Source: Stagnimonas aquatica
GTDB lineage: Bacteria; Pseudomonadota; Gammaproteobacteria; Nevskiales; Nevskiaceae
Direction: 5' to 3'
NCBI RefSeq assembly: GCF_003730135.1
Contig: NZ_RJVO01000008.1
Coordinates: forward strand, 123,977 to 187,976
Length of the DNA: 64,000 nt
Under the pieces are notes generated by a model, which worked only from the letters and a program-made list of their open reading frames with translations, ran no database searches and had not been told where the DNA came from. Shown one piece after another: positions 53,350 through 63,200 of this stretch (its first letter is position 1; each line of letters begins with the position of its first letter). Made by a program: the position numbers and the translations under genes.

Positions 53350-53365
53350 TTGAATAATTATTCAA
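53350..53365. promoter_or_regulatory. perfect 16-bp palindrome, candidate TetR operator
   Basis: TTGAATAATTATTCAA is a perfect palindrome in the AT-rich gap between the TetR gene and the divergent catabolic operon. Its size and place fit an operator controlling both directions. Confidence 0.7.
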
Positions 53366-53415
53366 CAATGAACAATCAAGGTACAATGCCGAGGTCAGTT
53401 TTCGGTTCCTGTCTC

Positions 53416-54135
53416 ATGCCCGCCCCCAAAAGCCCCCGTCCCCGACCCACCGCAAAGCCGGCCATCGCCAAGGAGCCTCGCGGTGCGCGGCGTCGCCGCG
53501 AAACACGGGACAAGTTGCTGGAGGCCGCGTTTCGGCTGATGGCCGAGAAGGGCGTCGACGGCGTCGCCATCAACGAGATCACCGAAACCGCCGATGTGGG
53601 GATCGGATCGTTCTACAACCACTTCGAGTCCAAGGAGGCGGTCTATGCCGCCCTGATAGATCAGGTGTTCGAAGAGTTCGGGGACGCGCTCGATCACCTG
53701 GTCGTAAACGTCGACGACCCCGCCGAGGTGATCGCGATCAGCGTTCGCCACACCTTGTTGCGCGCCCGACGCGAACCTCTGTGGGGCCGCTTCCTAGTTC
53801 GCGAGGGCTTGTCCGCGCGCGTACTTTCGCGTGGCTTGGGCGTGCGTCTGCTTCGCGACATTCAGAAGGGGGTAGCCAAGGGGCGGTTCAAGCTCACTGA
53901 TCCGCTGATGAGCTTCATCACCTTCGGTGGTGGTGTCCTGGGTGCGATTGCAGCGAGCATCGAGATCGAAGGCGAACGCTCGCGGGAGTTCGCGCTGCTT
54001 GGCCTGACCGCTGCGGACCTTCCCGAGCGCGCAGCCAGCAACTTGCTTTTTGGTCTTGGCCTGACCATTGATGAAGCCGATGCGATAGCCGGGCGCCCGC
54101 TACCTCTGGTGAAACCCGCATCGGTAGATCACTGA
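53416..54135 (+). CDS. TetR-family regulator of the catabolic island
   Basis: A 239-residue TetR protein. The HTH reads VAINEITETADVGIGSFYNHFESKEAVYAAL. I chose the ATG at 53416 (MPAPKSPRP); upstream ATGs at 53368 and 53386 are possible but fall next to the palindromic operator. It is divergent from the nine-gene degradative operon and very likely represses it until the substrate or a CoA derivative binds. Its 3' end overlaps the response-regulator remnant on the other strand. Confidence 0.88.
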   Translation: MPAPKSPRPRPTAKPAIAKEPRGARRRRETRDKLLEAAFRLMAEKGVDGVAINEITETADVGIGSFYNHFESKEAVYAALIDQVFEEFGDALDHLVVNVDDPAEVIAISVRHTLLRARREPLWGRFLVREGLSARVLSRGLGVRLLRDIQKGVAKGRFKLTDPLMSFITFGGGVLGAIAASIEIEGERSREFALLGLTAADLPERAASNLLFGLGLTIDEADAIAGRPLPLVKPASVDH

Positions 54136-54347
54136 TCGTTCAGATAGCCCTTGCCGATCAGCGATAGAACTTCCCGTTCACGCGGGCTGAGCGGATTCGG
54201 CGGCGGTTGGCCGCCGACCATGGCGCGCAGCATGTCGGCGAGCTGGTTCTTGGACTGCTCCTTCAGCACATAGCCTTCGGAGCAGCGTTTGAGGGTGGCG
54301 AAGACGTTTTCGTCGGGGTCGCAGATGGTCGCCACCACGCGCAGCGC
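54129..54347 (-). pseudogene. NarL/FixJ response-regulator remnant
   Basis: The reverse strand encodes LRVVATICDPDENVFATLKRCSEGYVLKEQSKNQLADML, typical of the second half of a NarL receiver, then the HTH start LSPREREVLSLIGKGY before a premature stop. The linker looks shortened. The phosphorylated Asp region upstream is lost where the sequence switches to the TPR fragment at about 54347. The right junction of the island therefore falls in broken genes. Confidence 0.75.
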
Positions 54348-54349
54348 CT

Positions 54350-54701
54350 GCGCATGGCCATCTACGGTTGCTACGCCGACCTGCTGCTGAGCTTCGCCGA
54401 CTACCCGGGTGACGAGTACGCGGTGTTCCTCATCGAGCAGAAGCGCCTGTCGGAGGCCTTGGCGATCTACCGGGCGATGTACCCGGAAGCGCTCAAGGTG
54501 TTCGGCGACGGCAATGGCAATGTCGTCGCCTGGGGCGGCAACTACGGCCGCGCGCTGCTGGAGTCCGGCGACTATCGCGGCGCGCAGCAGATGCTGGAAG
54601 GCGTGCTGCCCGGGTTGGTGGCCACCTTCGGCGAGCGGAATCCCAGGGTGCGGAAGGCGCGCGAGCGGCTGGCCCAGGCCGAGGCGGCGCTGGCGCCGTG
54701 A
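54350..54701 (+). pseudogene. C-terminal fragment of a TPR protein
   Basis: About 117 residues with tetratricopeptide pattern (QKRLSEALAIYRAMYPEALKVFG, YGRALLESGDYRGAQQMLEGVLP, ERNPRVRKARERLAQAEAAL) end at a normal stop that overlaps the kinase start (GTGA). The N-terminal part is missing; upstream sequence is the response-regulator remnant on the other strand. Such repeats occur in the C-termini of large kinase or signalling proteins. Confidence 0.65.
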
Positions 54702-55336
54702 GCCTGTCCGCCTGGTTGCGCCGCCGCCGTCGGTCGGCACCTGCGCCGGCCAGCGCCGCCGGCGCTGACGGCGAGCTGCTGCGCGAGCGTCAGCGCATCT
54801 ACCAGAACCTGCACGACGATCTCGGCGCCAAGCTGCTCGATCTGGTCTACGGTGCCGAGACGCCGGCGCAGGCCGACCGTGCCCGCGAGGCGCTGCAAAT
54901 CTTGCGTGATGTGGTGTCGCAGTCGGCGCGCGCCGCCGGTCCGTTGCCGGAACTGCTGGACACCATCCGCGCCGAGCTGGCGCAGCGGCTGGGCGCGCTC
55001 GATGTCGCGCTGGACTGGCAGCAACAGTCGCCGCTGCCGGCGGTGGCGCTCGACCAGGCGCGGGTGCTGCATCTCTCGCGCATCGTCCGCGAGGCGGTGA
55101 GCAATGCGCTGCGCCACGGCCGGACCCGGGCGCTGCGGGTGCGCGTCAGCGAGCTGGCCGGCGAGCTGGTGCTGGAGATCACCGACTACGGCGTCTACGA
55201 CCCGCAGGGGATCGGCGCCGGCCAGGGCACCGTCGGCATGCGCGAGCGCGCCGCCGAGTTGCAGGGCGACATTCAGTGGGACGAAGCCACCCAGGGCGGC
55301 ACCAAGGTGCTGCTGCGCTTCCCGCTGACCACCTGA
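54698..55336 (+). CDS. NarL-partner-type histidine kinase lacking a sensor domain
   Basis: A 212-residue HisKA_3/HATPase protein. The H-box is IYQNLHDDLGAKLLDLVYGA, the N-box REAVSNALRHGRTRAL and the G-box GQGTVGMRERAAEL. No membrane or sensor domain precedes it; only 28 residues lie before the H-box. The GTG start overlaps the TPR fragment, so the signal input may originally have come from that protein. Its cognate regulator may have been the remnant next door. Confidence 0.82.
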   Translation: MSLSAWLRRRRRSAPAPASAAGADGELLRERQRIYQNLHDDLGAKLLDLVYGAETPAQADRAREALQILRDVVSQSARAAGPLPELLDTIRAELAQRLGALDVALDWQQQSPLPAVALDQARVLHLSRIVREAVSNALRHGRTRALRVRVSELAGELVLEITDYGVYDPQGIGAGQGTVGMRERAAELQGDIQWDEATQGGTKVLLRFPLTT

Positions 55337-55486
55337 GCGGCGCGCCTGCGACGGCCCGGAACCTGACAGGCGGCCTCTGGTGCCGGCCGCCGGCCTGGGT
55401 TTCAATGCAAGCTGAATCGGTAGGCACGATTGTTGGGAGTAAAACCCAAGCCCGGCTCCGGCCGGCAGGCAAGGCAGGCGGTGACC

Positions 55487-57064
55487 ATGATGCAGCGCAG
55501 AACCTTTCTTCAGTTGGCCGGCTACTCGGCCCTTTATGGCGGACTGCTGGCCGACTTTGGCCGCAGCGCGATGGCGATGGAGCCCGGCGAGGTCGCCGGC
55601 TCCGATCTCGACCTGCATCTGTTGCGGCGGATCAGCTTCGGCCCGACGCCGGCCAGCCTGGCGCGGGTGCGCGCCGTCGGCCGTGCCGCCTACATCGAGG
55701 AGCAACTCGCCGCCAGCGATCTGCTCGCCGAAACCCTCACCGCCGCGCTCTATCCGCTGATCAACACCAGCGGGTCGGCGATTTATCTGAGCACCGGCGC
55801 CGGCTTCGTGGTCAACATCCACCAACTGGAATTGCAGAGCGCGATGCTGCACCGCGCCCTGCTGTCCAGCGCCCAGTTGCACGAGGTGATGGTCGATTTC
55901 TGGAACGACCACTTCAACACTTATATCCGCAAGAATCCGGTGCCGCTGAAGATCGACTTTGATCGCAACGTCATCCGCGCCAATGCCCTCGGCAATTTCA
56001 AGACCCTGCTGAAGGCCAGCGTGCGCAGCGCCGAGATGCTGCACTACCTCGACAACTGGCTGAACCGCAGCGGCCAGATCAACGAGAACTACGCCCGCGA
56101 GCTGCTGGAGCTGCACAGCCTGGGCAAGGGCGGCGGCTACAGCGAGGCCGACATGAAGGCGCTGTCGCTGATCCTGAGCGGCTTGGGTTTCATCACCGAC
56201 CTGCCGTTCAGCGCGCTCGCCTATGGCACCGTGCAGTTCAACGCCAGCCAGCACGACGGCAGCGCCAAGCACTTCCTCGGCGTCGACTTCCCGGCGGGTG
56301 GCGGCGAGGCGGAAATCGACCGCGCGCTGGACCTGATCCTGGCCCACCCCGGCACCGCCCAGCACATCGCCAGCAAGCTCTGCCGCCGCTTCGTCGCCGA
56401 CGATCCGCCGGCGGCGCTGGTCGAGCGCGTCGCCGCCACGTTCACCGCCACCGGCGGCGACATCAAGGCGATGCTGCGGCTGATCCTCAACTCGGCGGAA
56501 TTCGAGGCCAGCGCCGGCGCCAAGCTGAAGCGGCCGCTGGAAGCGATGGTCGGCGCCCTGCGCGCCTGCGGCATCAACCAGGTCGATCAGCTCGCCAACA
56601 CCAATCTGTTCGGCATCCCGGTCGCGGCGCCGAACGGCCTGCTGTTCAACTCGCTGGTGCAGGCCGGCCACGAGCCCTTCGGCTGGGTGCCGCCCAACGG
56701 CTACCCGGACAGCGCCGACTACTGGGGCAACAGCAACACCATGCTCTACCAGCAGAAGTTCCTGGTCGGGCTGGTGGAGGGCCTCAGCTTCAGCTATCTG
56801 CTGTCCGATCCGATCAGCTTCCTGACCCTGGGCAACAGCGTTGCCACCGGCGTCACCCGCGCCAAGACGCCCCGGAAGGCGGTCAGCAACGCGGTCGCCA
56901 ATCTGCTGTTCACCCCGCTGCCGGAGGCCGCCAGTGCCGCCGCGCTGGCCTTCGTCGCCCAGGACGCCGACCCCGACGCCGAGATGACCAACACCGAGCT
57001 GGAAAAGCGGGTGAAGGGTCTGGTGTTCGTGCTGCTCGCCTCGCCCTGGTTCCTGCTGAGGTAG
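55487..57064 (+). CDS. DUF1800 family exported protein
   Basis: A 525-residue protein with a signal that contains twin arginines (MQRRTFLQLAGYSALYGGLL), probably Tat-exported. The DUF1800 core is clear: HLLRRISFGPTPASLARV, VDFWNDHFNTY, NENYARELLELHSLG. DUF1800 proteins are nearly always paired with a DUF1501 protein, as here six bases downstream. The biochemical role is unknown; the pair may act together in the periplasm. Confidence 0.9.
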   Translation: MMQRRTFLQLAGYSALYGGLLADFGRSAMAMEPGEVAGSDLDLHLLRRISFGPTPASLARVRAVGRAAYIEEQLAASDLLAETLTAALYPLINTSGSAIYLSTGAGFVVNIHQLELQSAMLHRALLSSAQLHEVMVDFWNDHFNTYIRKNPVPLKIDFDRNVIRANALGNFKTLLKASVRSAEMLHYLDNWLNRSGQINENYARELLELHSLGKGGGYSEADMKALSLILSGLGFITDLPFSALAYGTVQFNASQHDGSAKHFLGVDFPAGGGEAEIDRALDLILAHPGTAQHIASKLCRRFVADDPPAALVERVAATFTATGGDIKAMLRLILNSAEFEASAGAKLKRPLEAMVGALRACGINQVDQLANTNLFGIPVAAPNGLLFNSLVQAGHEPFGWVPPNGYPDSADYWGNSNTMLYQQKFLVGLVEGLSFSYLLSDPISFLTLGNSVATGVTRAKTPRKAVSNAVANLLFTPLPEAASAAALAFVAQDADPDAEMTNTELEKRVKGLVFVLLASPWFLLR

Positions 57065-57070
57065 TCCCCC

Positions 57071-58366
57071 ATGCTCTCCCGACGCGCCCTGCTCACCCTG
57101 CTGGCCGCCAGCGGCACCGCAGCCTGCGGCTCCCGCCCCGGCGAAACCACCGCCCCCGCCGCCGCGCCGCCGGCTGCCGCCAGCGGCGGTGCGACCAGCT
57201 CCGGGGTTACCTCGACCACCTCCACCGGCGCCGTGACCACCGGCAGCACTGGCGGCAGCAACGCCGTTGGCACCAGTCCGCATACCCTGGTGGTGGTGTT
57301 CCAGCGCTTCGCCGCCGACTGGCTCAACCTGCTGGTGCCCTACGGCGATCCCGACTACGCGACGCTGCGTCCCAACATCAAGGTCGGCAGCCCGCTCGAC
57401 CTCGATGGCTACTTCGGGCTCAACCCCGGCCTCGCCGACCTCAAGCCGCTCTACGACAGCGGCCGCCTGGGCTTTGTCGCCGCCACCGGCTGGCTGCCGC
57501 AGGAGGCACGCGACCGCTCGCACTTTTTCGCGCAGTCGATCGCCGAGGCCGGCGCCCGCAGCGGCGTCAGCGGCGGCTGGCTGGCGCGGGTGATGCTGCG
57601 CGACAGCTCCGACAGCAGTTGGGCGGCGCTGGCCGCCGAGAGCGCGGTGCCGGCCAGCTTCCAGGGCTATGCCGGTGCCATCGCGGTGCGCAATTTCGCC
57701 GACTACAACCACGGCTCGGTGATGGGCGATGCCGCCACCGCGCTGATCGAGACCATCGCCGGCCTGGCCGGCACGCCGGGCGAGCGCATCCGCCAGCTTG
57801 CCGAGGGCGTGCGCGAGCTACAGGCTTCGCCGCCGCCGGAGCCGACGGTGAGCTATCCGGCCACCAGCTTGGGCCAGGGCCTCAAGGTCGCCGCGCAGGC
57901 GATCCGTGGCGGGCTGGCGCCGCGGGTGATCTCGGTCAGCTCCGAGGACGACTGGGATACCCACGTCAACCAGGTCAGCCGCCATGCGGCGGCGCTGCCC
58001 AACTTCGCCGGTGCGCTGCGTGCCTTCCACGACGATCTCGGCGAGTTGATGGACGGCGTGACCCTGGTGACCATGACCGAGTTCGGCCGCAAGGCCAAGG
58101 AAAACCTCGGCGGCACCGACCACGGCACCGCGTCCTCGATGCTGCTGATGGGCGCCGGCGTGCTCGGTGGCCGTGTCCACGGCCAGTGGCCGGGGCTGTC
58201 GGCCAGCGCGCTCTACCAGGGCGAAGACCTGGAACCGACCACCGACTTCCGCGCCGTGCTCGGCGAGATCCTCGCCGGGCGCCTGGGCCTGAGCCCGGCG
58301 CAGGTGGAGGAAATTTTCCCCGGTGGCTACGCCGCACCGGCCAACTGGCGGGGCTTCCTGCGCTGA
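57071..58366 (+). CDS. DUF1501 family exported protein
   Basis: A 431-residue protein with a Tat lipoprotein-like signal (LSRRALLTLLAASGTAAC), a low-complexity Ala/Thr/Ser/Gly linker and the DUF1501 fold, related to sulfatases/alkaline phosphatase: TEFGRKAKENLGGTDHGTASSMLLMG is the signature region and EDDWDTHVNQ another conserved part. It partners with the DUF1800 gene just upstream. Confidence 0.9.
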   Translation: MLSRRALLTLLAASGTAACGSRPGETTAPAAAPPAAASGGATSSGVTSTTSTGAVTTGSTGGSNAVGTSPHTLVVVFQRFAADWLNLLVPYGDPDYATLRPNIKVGSPLDLDGYFGLNPGLADLKPLYDSGRLGFVAATGWLPQEARDRSHFFAQSIAEAGARSGVSGGWLARVMLRDSSDSSWAALAAESAVPASFQGYAGAIAVRNFADYNHGSVMGDAATALIETIAGLAGTPGERIRQLAEGVRELQASPPPEPTVSYPATSLGQGLKVAAQAIRGGLAPRVISVSSEDDWDTHVNQVSRHAAALPNFAGALRAFHDDLGELMDGVTLVTMTEFGRKAKENLGGTDHGTASSMLLMGAGVLGGRVHGQWPGLSASALYQGEDLEPTTDFRAVLGEILAGRLGLSPAQVEEIFPGGYAAPANWRGFLR

Positions 58367-58419
58367 GACGGGGGCTCGGCTAACCTCCGGCATCTTCTGA
58401 TTCCGGAGTGTTCGCCGTC

Positions 58420-60258
58420 ATGACCAACCCCGCTTCGCTGACCACACTCGCCGAGCGTTCCGGCTACCGCCTCACCGGTCGCTACGACGAGGTTGGCCCG
58501 CTCTGTCGCGCCTACGCGCAGTGCTGGCCGCAGGCCGCGCGCGCCTTCGACTTCGGCCACACGCCGGAAGGCCGCGCCCTGCACGCCCTGGTGGTCTCCA
58601 CCAGCGGCGCGCTGACGCCGGAAGCCGCCCGCGAGCGCGGCCTGCCGGTGCTGCTGGTGCAGGGCGGCATCCATCCCGGCGAGTGCGATGGCAAGGACGC
58701 CGGCTTCGCCGAACTGCGCGAGCTGCTGGAGACCGACAGCCCCTTGTTGCGCGAGTGCCTGCTGCTGTTCGTGCCGGTGCTCAATGCCGATGGTCACGAG
58801 CGCTTCAAGGCCTGGAACCGCCCCAACCAGAACGGCCCGGAGGAGATGGGTTGGCGCACCACCGCCCACAATCTCAACCTCAACCGCGACTACACCAAGG
58901 CGGCGGCGCCGGAGATGCAGGCCCTGCTGCGCCTGCTCAACCACTGGGACCCGGTGGTCTATATGGACCTGCACGCCACCAATGGCGCGCAGTTCGAGCA
59001 CGACATCTCGATCCAGGTGGAGCCGATCCACGTCGGCGAGCCCGGCCTGCACGCCACCGGCGTGGCGCTGCGCGACGGCATCCTCGACCGGCTGGCCGCC
59101 AAGGGCTCGCTGCCGCTGCCGTTCTATCCCTCGCTGGTCGAGGCCGACGATCCCGCCTCCGGGTTCGTGGTGGATGCCTACGCGCCGCGCTTCTCCACCG
59201 GCTACTGGGCCTGGCGCAACCGCTGGACGGTGCTGGTGGAAACCCATTCCTGGAAGGACTACGCCACCCGCGTGCGGATCACCCGCAACAGCATCCGCGC
59301 GCTCTGCGAGTTGGCGGCGGTCGATGGCCGCGACTGGCTGGCGCGCGCCCAGGCCGCCGATGCCGCCGCCACCCGGCTGGCCGGCGAGTCGGTGGCGCTG
59401 GACTACCGCAACGGCGCGCACACGACGCTGATCGACTTCCGTGGCTACGCCTACACGCGCACGCCCTCGGCGATCTCCGGCGCGCTCGCCACCCGCTACG
59501 ACGACCAGCAGCCGGCGATCTGGCGGGTGCCGCTGAAGGACGTGGTGGAGCCCAGCCTGATCGAGCGCGCGCCCGGCGCCGGCTATCTGGTGCCGGCCGC
59601 GTATGCCGACTGGCTGGCGACGCAACTGGATATGCACGGCCTCGACTACCGGCGGCTGACCGAGGCGCGGGCCTCGGTCGAGGTGGAAACCTTCCGCGCC
59701 GACCGCCACGCGCTGTCGGCCAAGACCTACGAGGGCCGCACCAAGCTCACGCTGGAAGGCCGCTGGCAGACCGAGACCCGCGAGCTGCCGGCCGGCTCGC
59801 TGTTCGTGCCCATCGCCCAGCCCGGCGCACGCCTGCTGATGGCCTTGCTGGAGCCGCACGGCCCCGACTCCTACGCCGCCTGGGGCTACTTCAACGGCTG
59901 CTACGAGCAGGTCGAGTACATGGAGGGCTATGTCGCCGAGCAGGTCGCCGCGCAACTGCTCGCCGACGACCCTGCGCTGGCGGCGGAGTTCCAGCGCCGC
60001 TTGCAGAGCGACGCGGTGTTCGCCGCCGATCCGGAGGCGCGGCTGGAGTTCTTCTACCGCCGGCACCCCTCCTGGGACGAGCGCTACGGGCTCTACCCGA
60101 TCTACCGCTGCGCGCAGGCCCTCGCTGAGCTGAGCGGCGGGCAAAAAAATCCCCGGCACTGGGCCGGGGATCGCTGCGGCGCTGATGGTCGGACTAGGCC
60201 AGCCGTCGCCGACGGAACAGGCCCGTCAGCAGCAGGGGCAGCAACAGCAGCAGGTTGA
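58420..60258 (+). CDS. M14-family zinc carboxypeptidase-like protein
   Basis: A 612-residue protein with the M14 metal site: His and Glu in GGIHPGECDGKD, His in DLHATNG and the catalytic Glu in VLVETHSWKDY. No signal peptide, so probably cytoplasmic. The family-like sequence ends near YRCAQALAELSGG (about 60140). The last 40 residues are read through the terminator of the convergent gene and overlap that gene by 65 bases, suggesting that the original stop was lost. A stop exists one frame over at about 60125. Confidence 0.83.
   Translation: MTNPASLTTLAERSGYRLTGRYDEVGPLCRAYAQCWPQAARAFDFGHTPEGRALHALVVSTSGALTPEAARERGLPVLLVQGGIHPGECDGKDAGFAELRELLETDSPLLRECLLLFVPVLNADGHERFKAWNRPNQNGPEEMGWRTTAHNLNLNRDYTKAAAPEMQALLRLLNHWDPVVYMDLHATNGAQFEHDISIQVEPIHVGEPGLHATGVALRDGILDRLAAKGSLPLPFYPSLVEADDPASGFVVDAYAPRFSTGYWAWRNRWTVLVETHSWKDYATRVRITRNSIRALCELAAVDGRDWLARAQAADAAATRLAGESVALDYRNGAHTTLIDFRGYAYTRTPSAISGALATRYDDQQPAIWRVPLKDVVEPSLIERAPGAGYLVPAAYADWLATQLDMHGLDYRRLTEARASVEVETFRADRHALSAKTYEGRTKLTLEGRWQTETRELPAGSLFVPIAQPGARLLMALLEPHGPDSYAAWGYFNGCYEQVEYMEGYVAEQVAAQLLADDPALAAEFQRRLQSDAVFAADPEARLEFFYRRHPSWDERYGLYPIYRCAQALAELSGGQKNPRHWAGDRCGADGRTRPAVADGTGPSAAGAATAAG
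60142..60171 (-). terminator. rho-independent terminator of the M36-like protease gene
   Basis: On the reverse strand a 9-bp perfect stem (60163-60171 with 60149-60157) is followed by a run of seven T. It lies 22 bases past the protease stop and inside the 3' end of the M14 frame. Confidence 0.9.
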
Positions 60259-63200
60259 GCGCGCCGCCGCCGAAGCGGCCGCTCTGGCTGCCGCCCGAGG
60301 AGCCGCCACTGCCACCGCCGCTGGTGCCGCCGGAGCTGGAACCACCGCCCGGGTTGTCCACCTTGCAGACGAACTCGCTGTAGTCCTCGATCACGCCGAC
60401 GTGATCGGTGCTGGCGCGCGCTGGCGACACCGCGTTGAGGCCGGCGCCGCGCTTGGCGAAGCCCTTCGAGCATTCCTGGTAGTCCTGGAAGTCGTTGGCC
60501 AGCACCACGCTGAGGATCGCGTCGCGCGCCTCGGTGTAGGTGGCATCGGCCGGGGTCATCTTGAAGCCGGCGATGATGTAGTCCTGCATCCGCTTCTGCG
60601 CCTCGGCGAAGCTGTGGCGCGGGTCGTTGAGCAGGCCCACGTAGCACTCCCACATCATGTTGGCCCAGATCTCGCCGGAGTTGTGCACCTCCGAGTTGAT
60701 CGAGCCGTCGCCGCCGTCCGGCGTCGCCTCGCCGTTGGCGATGTGCTTGAAGGTGAAGGCGTTCTTGGCGAAGTCGGTGGAGTAGGGCGCGCGCCGGATG
60801 CCGTAGAAGTAGCTCTGGGTCACGTAGGTCGCACCCGGGTAGGCACCCTGGTACTGGTCGTTGCCGGCCACCGTGCGGTCGTTCTCGCGGGTTGCGAGCA
60901 TGAAGGCGTTGATGTCGCCCCAGCCCTCGCTCATGCTCTTCGACTGGTTGTTGCTGGAATCGGTCAGGCGATGGTGCACGTAGTGGAAGTACTCGTGCGC
61001 GATGATCAGGTTGTCGAGCGTGCCGTCGAGGTCGATGGTCGGCTCGCGCACCATGTGCACGCTCACCTCCTGGCCGGCGGCGATGGCGTCCATGATCCTC
61101 TGGCCATCGTCACGCTTGATGACCGCGATTGGCACCTGGTACAGGTAGTTGGTGGGCTGCACCGGCGCGTCGATTGGCAGGTCGCCGTTGCTGAGGTAGG
61201 GCGGCGGGCCGTCGCCGTTGTGCACCAGCAGCACCGCCGAGGCGCCGGACTCCACCGCCCAGCGCACCTTGTAGGAGCCGGGGCAGCCACCGCCACGGAC
61301 GATCACCGCGATCTTGCCGAGCAGATTCGGATCGGGCTGCGGCACCGGCACTGCCACCGTCGGCGAACCCACGACCGGCAGCGCCGGGCCGGCGGGCGTC
61401 GCCAGGCCGGTGCAGCCGTCGTTGGTGGGGGCGAACTGGTCGTTGCCGACCACCGCCACGCCGCTGTAGTCGTAGGTCTGCGGGCCGTATTCGACGGCGT
61501 TGAAGGCGATCTTGCCGATGCTGGGATCGGAGGTGACTTCCACCGTGCCCTTGATCAGGCCGTTGAACAGGTACTGCTGCATCACCGGCGAGCTGCCGTC
61601 CGAGGGCGTGGCCATGTTGGCGTTGTTGCGGCCGGACCCGTCCTGGCCCTGCGCCAGCAGCGGATCGCCTTCGACGCCGCCGCGACCGTAGTTGCTGGTC
61701 TGGGCGTTGCCGGCCACCTCGTCGAAGCCGTGGTCGTACCACCAGTCGTGCAGCCAGTTGACGGTGTAGAACATGCTCACCACCGCCGCGTTCTTGGCGT
61801 TGTCGGTGCTGGGGTCGTCGAAGGCGGCGATGGGGTAGTCGAAGCTGTTGGCGCCGGTGGTCGGCGCGCGCGGCTCCAGGCCCTCGACGCAGGAATTCAC
61901 CGGCGGCGGCACGGCAATTGGCACGCCCTGCAGATCGTACTGGTCGATGCAGGCATCGCTGTGGTTGCCCGTGGTCTGGGTGGCGCCGTCCGGCAGCCAG
62001 GGATCGCCGTTGGCAATCGGCCCGCTGACCAGGGTGATCAGGTTGGCGGTGGCGCTGACGGCATTGACTGCCGCGTTCGGGTCGCTGAACGGGAAGGGGA
62101 TCAGATCGTTGCCGGTCGGTTCGTCGTAAGGCTGGTGGATGCCCTCCGGATCGGCGAACACGCGGTAGCTGTAGGCGCTGGCATTGGCGCTCAGGTTGTC
62201 GCGGTGCAATACCGTGCTATCCAGGCCGGACACCACCAGCGAGTAGGCCAGCAGGCCGCCGCCGGCGGCGCGGTGGCGGGCGAACAGCTCCACCTCGTAG
62301 GCGGGTTCCAGGCGGCCGGCGCGCGGGTAGTACACCGGCTTGGCGCGCGGCGCGCGCTCGAACACGAAGCGGCTGCCGAGGCTGGGTGTGGTGTAGAGAT
62401 CGAAGCCGGCCTTGCTGCCGGTGCGCAACAACTGCCCAACCGGCAACTGGCCGCCGAAGCTGGCCCAGGCGGCGGCGATGGCCTGCGCGGCGCTGCGCTG
62501 GTAGCGCAGCGATTGGCTGGCAGCGGCGTCGTAGTCGGTGGCGAAGTAGCCGGAGGTGGCAATCGGCTGACCCTGCCGGTCGAGCAGCACGTTGAGGCCC
62601 CGGTGATAGACCTCGGTGCCGTTGAGGCGCTGGCGGAAGCGGACCACCGCTGGGCCGTCGCCGTTGTAGCGGGCGTCGTAGGCCTCGGCCTCGTCGATCA
62701 TCGCCGCACTGAGCTTGAGCAGCTTGGCCTCGCTGCGCAGGTGTGCGCGGGCGCGGGCAACCAGCAGTTCGCGCGGGGCGAGCGCGCCGACCGCCGCGAC
62801 CGGCGCGTCCTTGCGCGCCCAGAGGAAGCTGGGCAGGCCGAGATCGAGATCGAAGATCGGCGACTGGTGGCGTCCGCCCAGGCCGCTGGCCGGTGGCGCG
62901 CTGCGGCGGCTGCTGGCCTCGTGCAGGAACTGGTCGAAGTTGGGCAGGCGGTACTGGTCGGCGGCATCGAAACCGCCGACCGCGCCGGCCGAGGGCACGG
63001 TGGAATTGGCCAGCGCCTTGCTCGGCGGCGGCAGGCATTCGGCGGCCTTCAGCACCTTGATGGTGAGCGTGGCGTGGTAGTCGGTGGGCGCGCTGGCGGT
63101 GAACGGGCAGACCACGGCGGTCAGCGTGCCGCTCGCCGGGTCGTTGAGTCCGACGGTTTCCTGCGGATCGCCGCCGTCGCTGGATCCCAGCTCGGTCGTT

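Noticed and set aside
54572..57712. Long minus-strand frame opposite the kinase, DUF1800 and DUF1501 genes
   Set aside because: Low-complexity shadow; the plus-strand genes carry family motifs and signal peptides.
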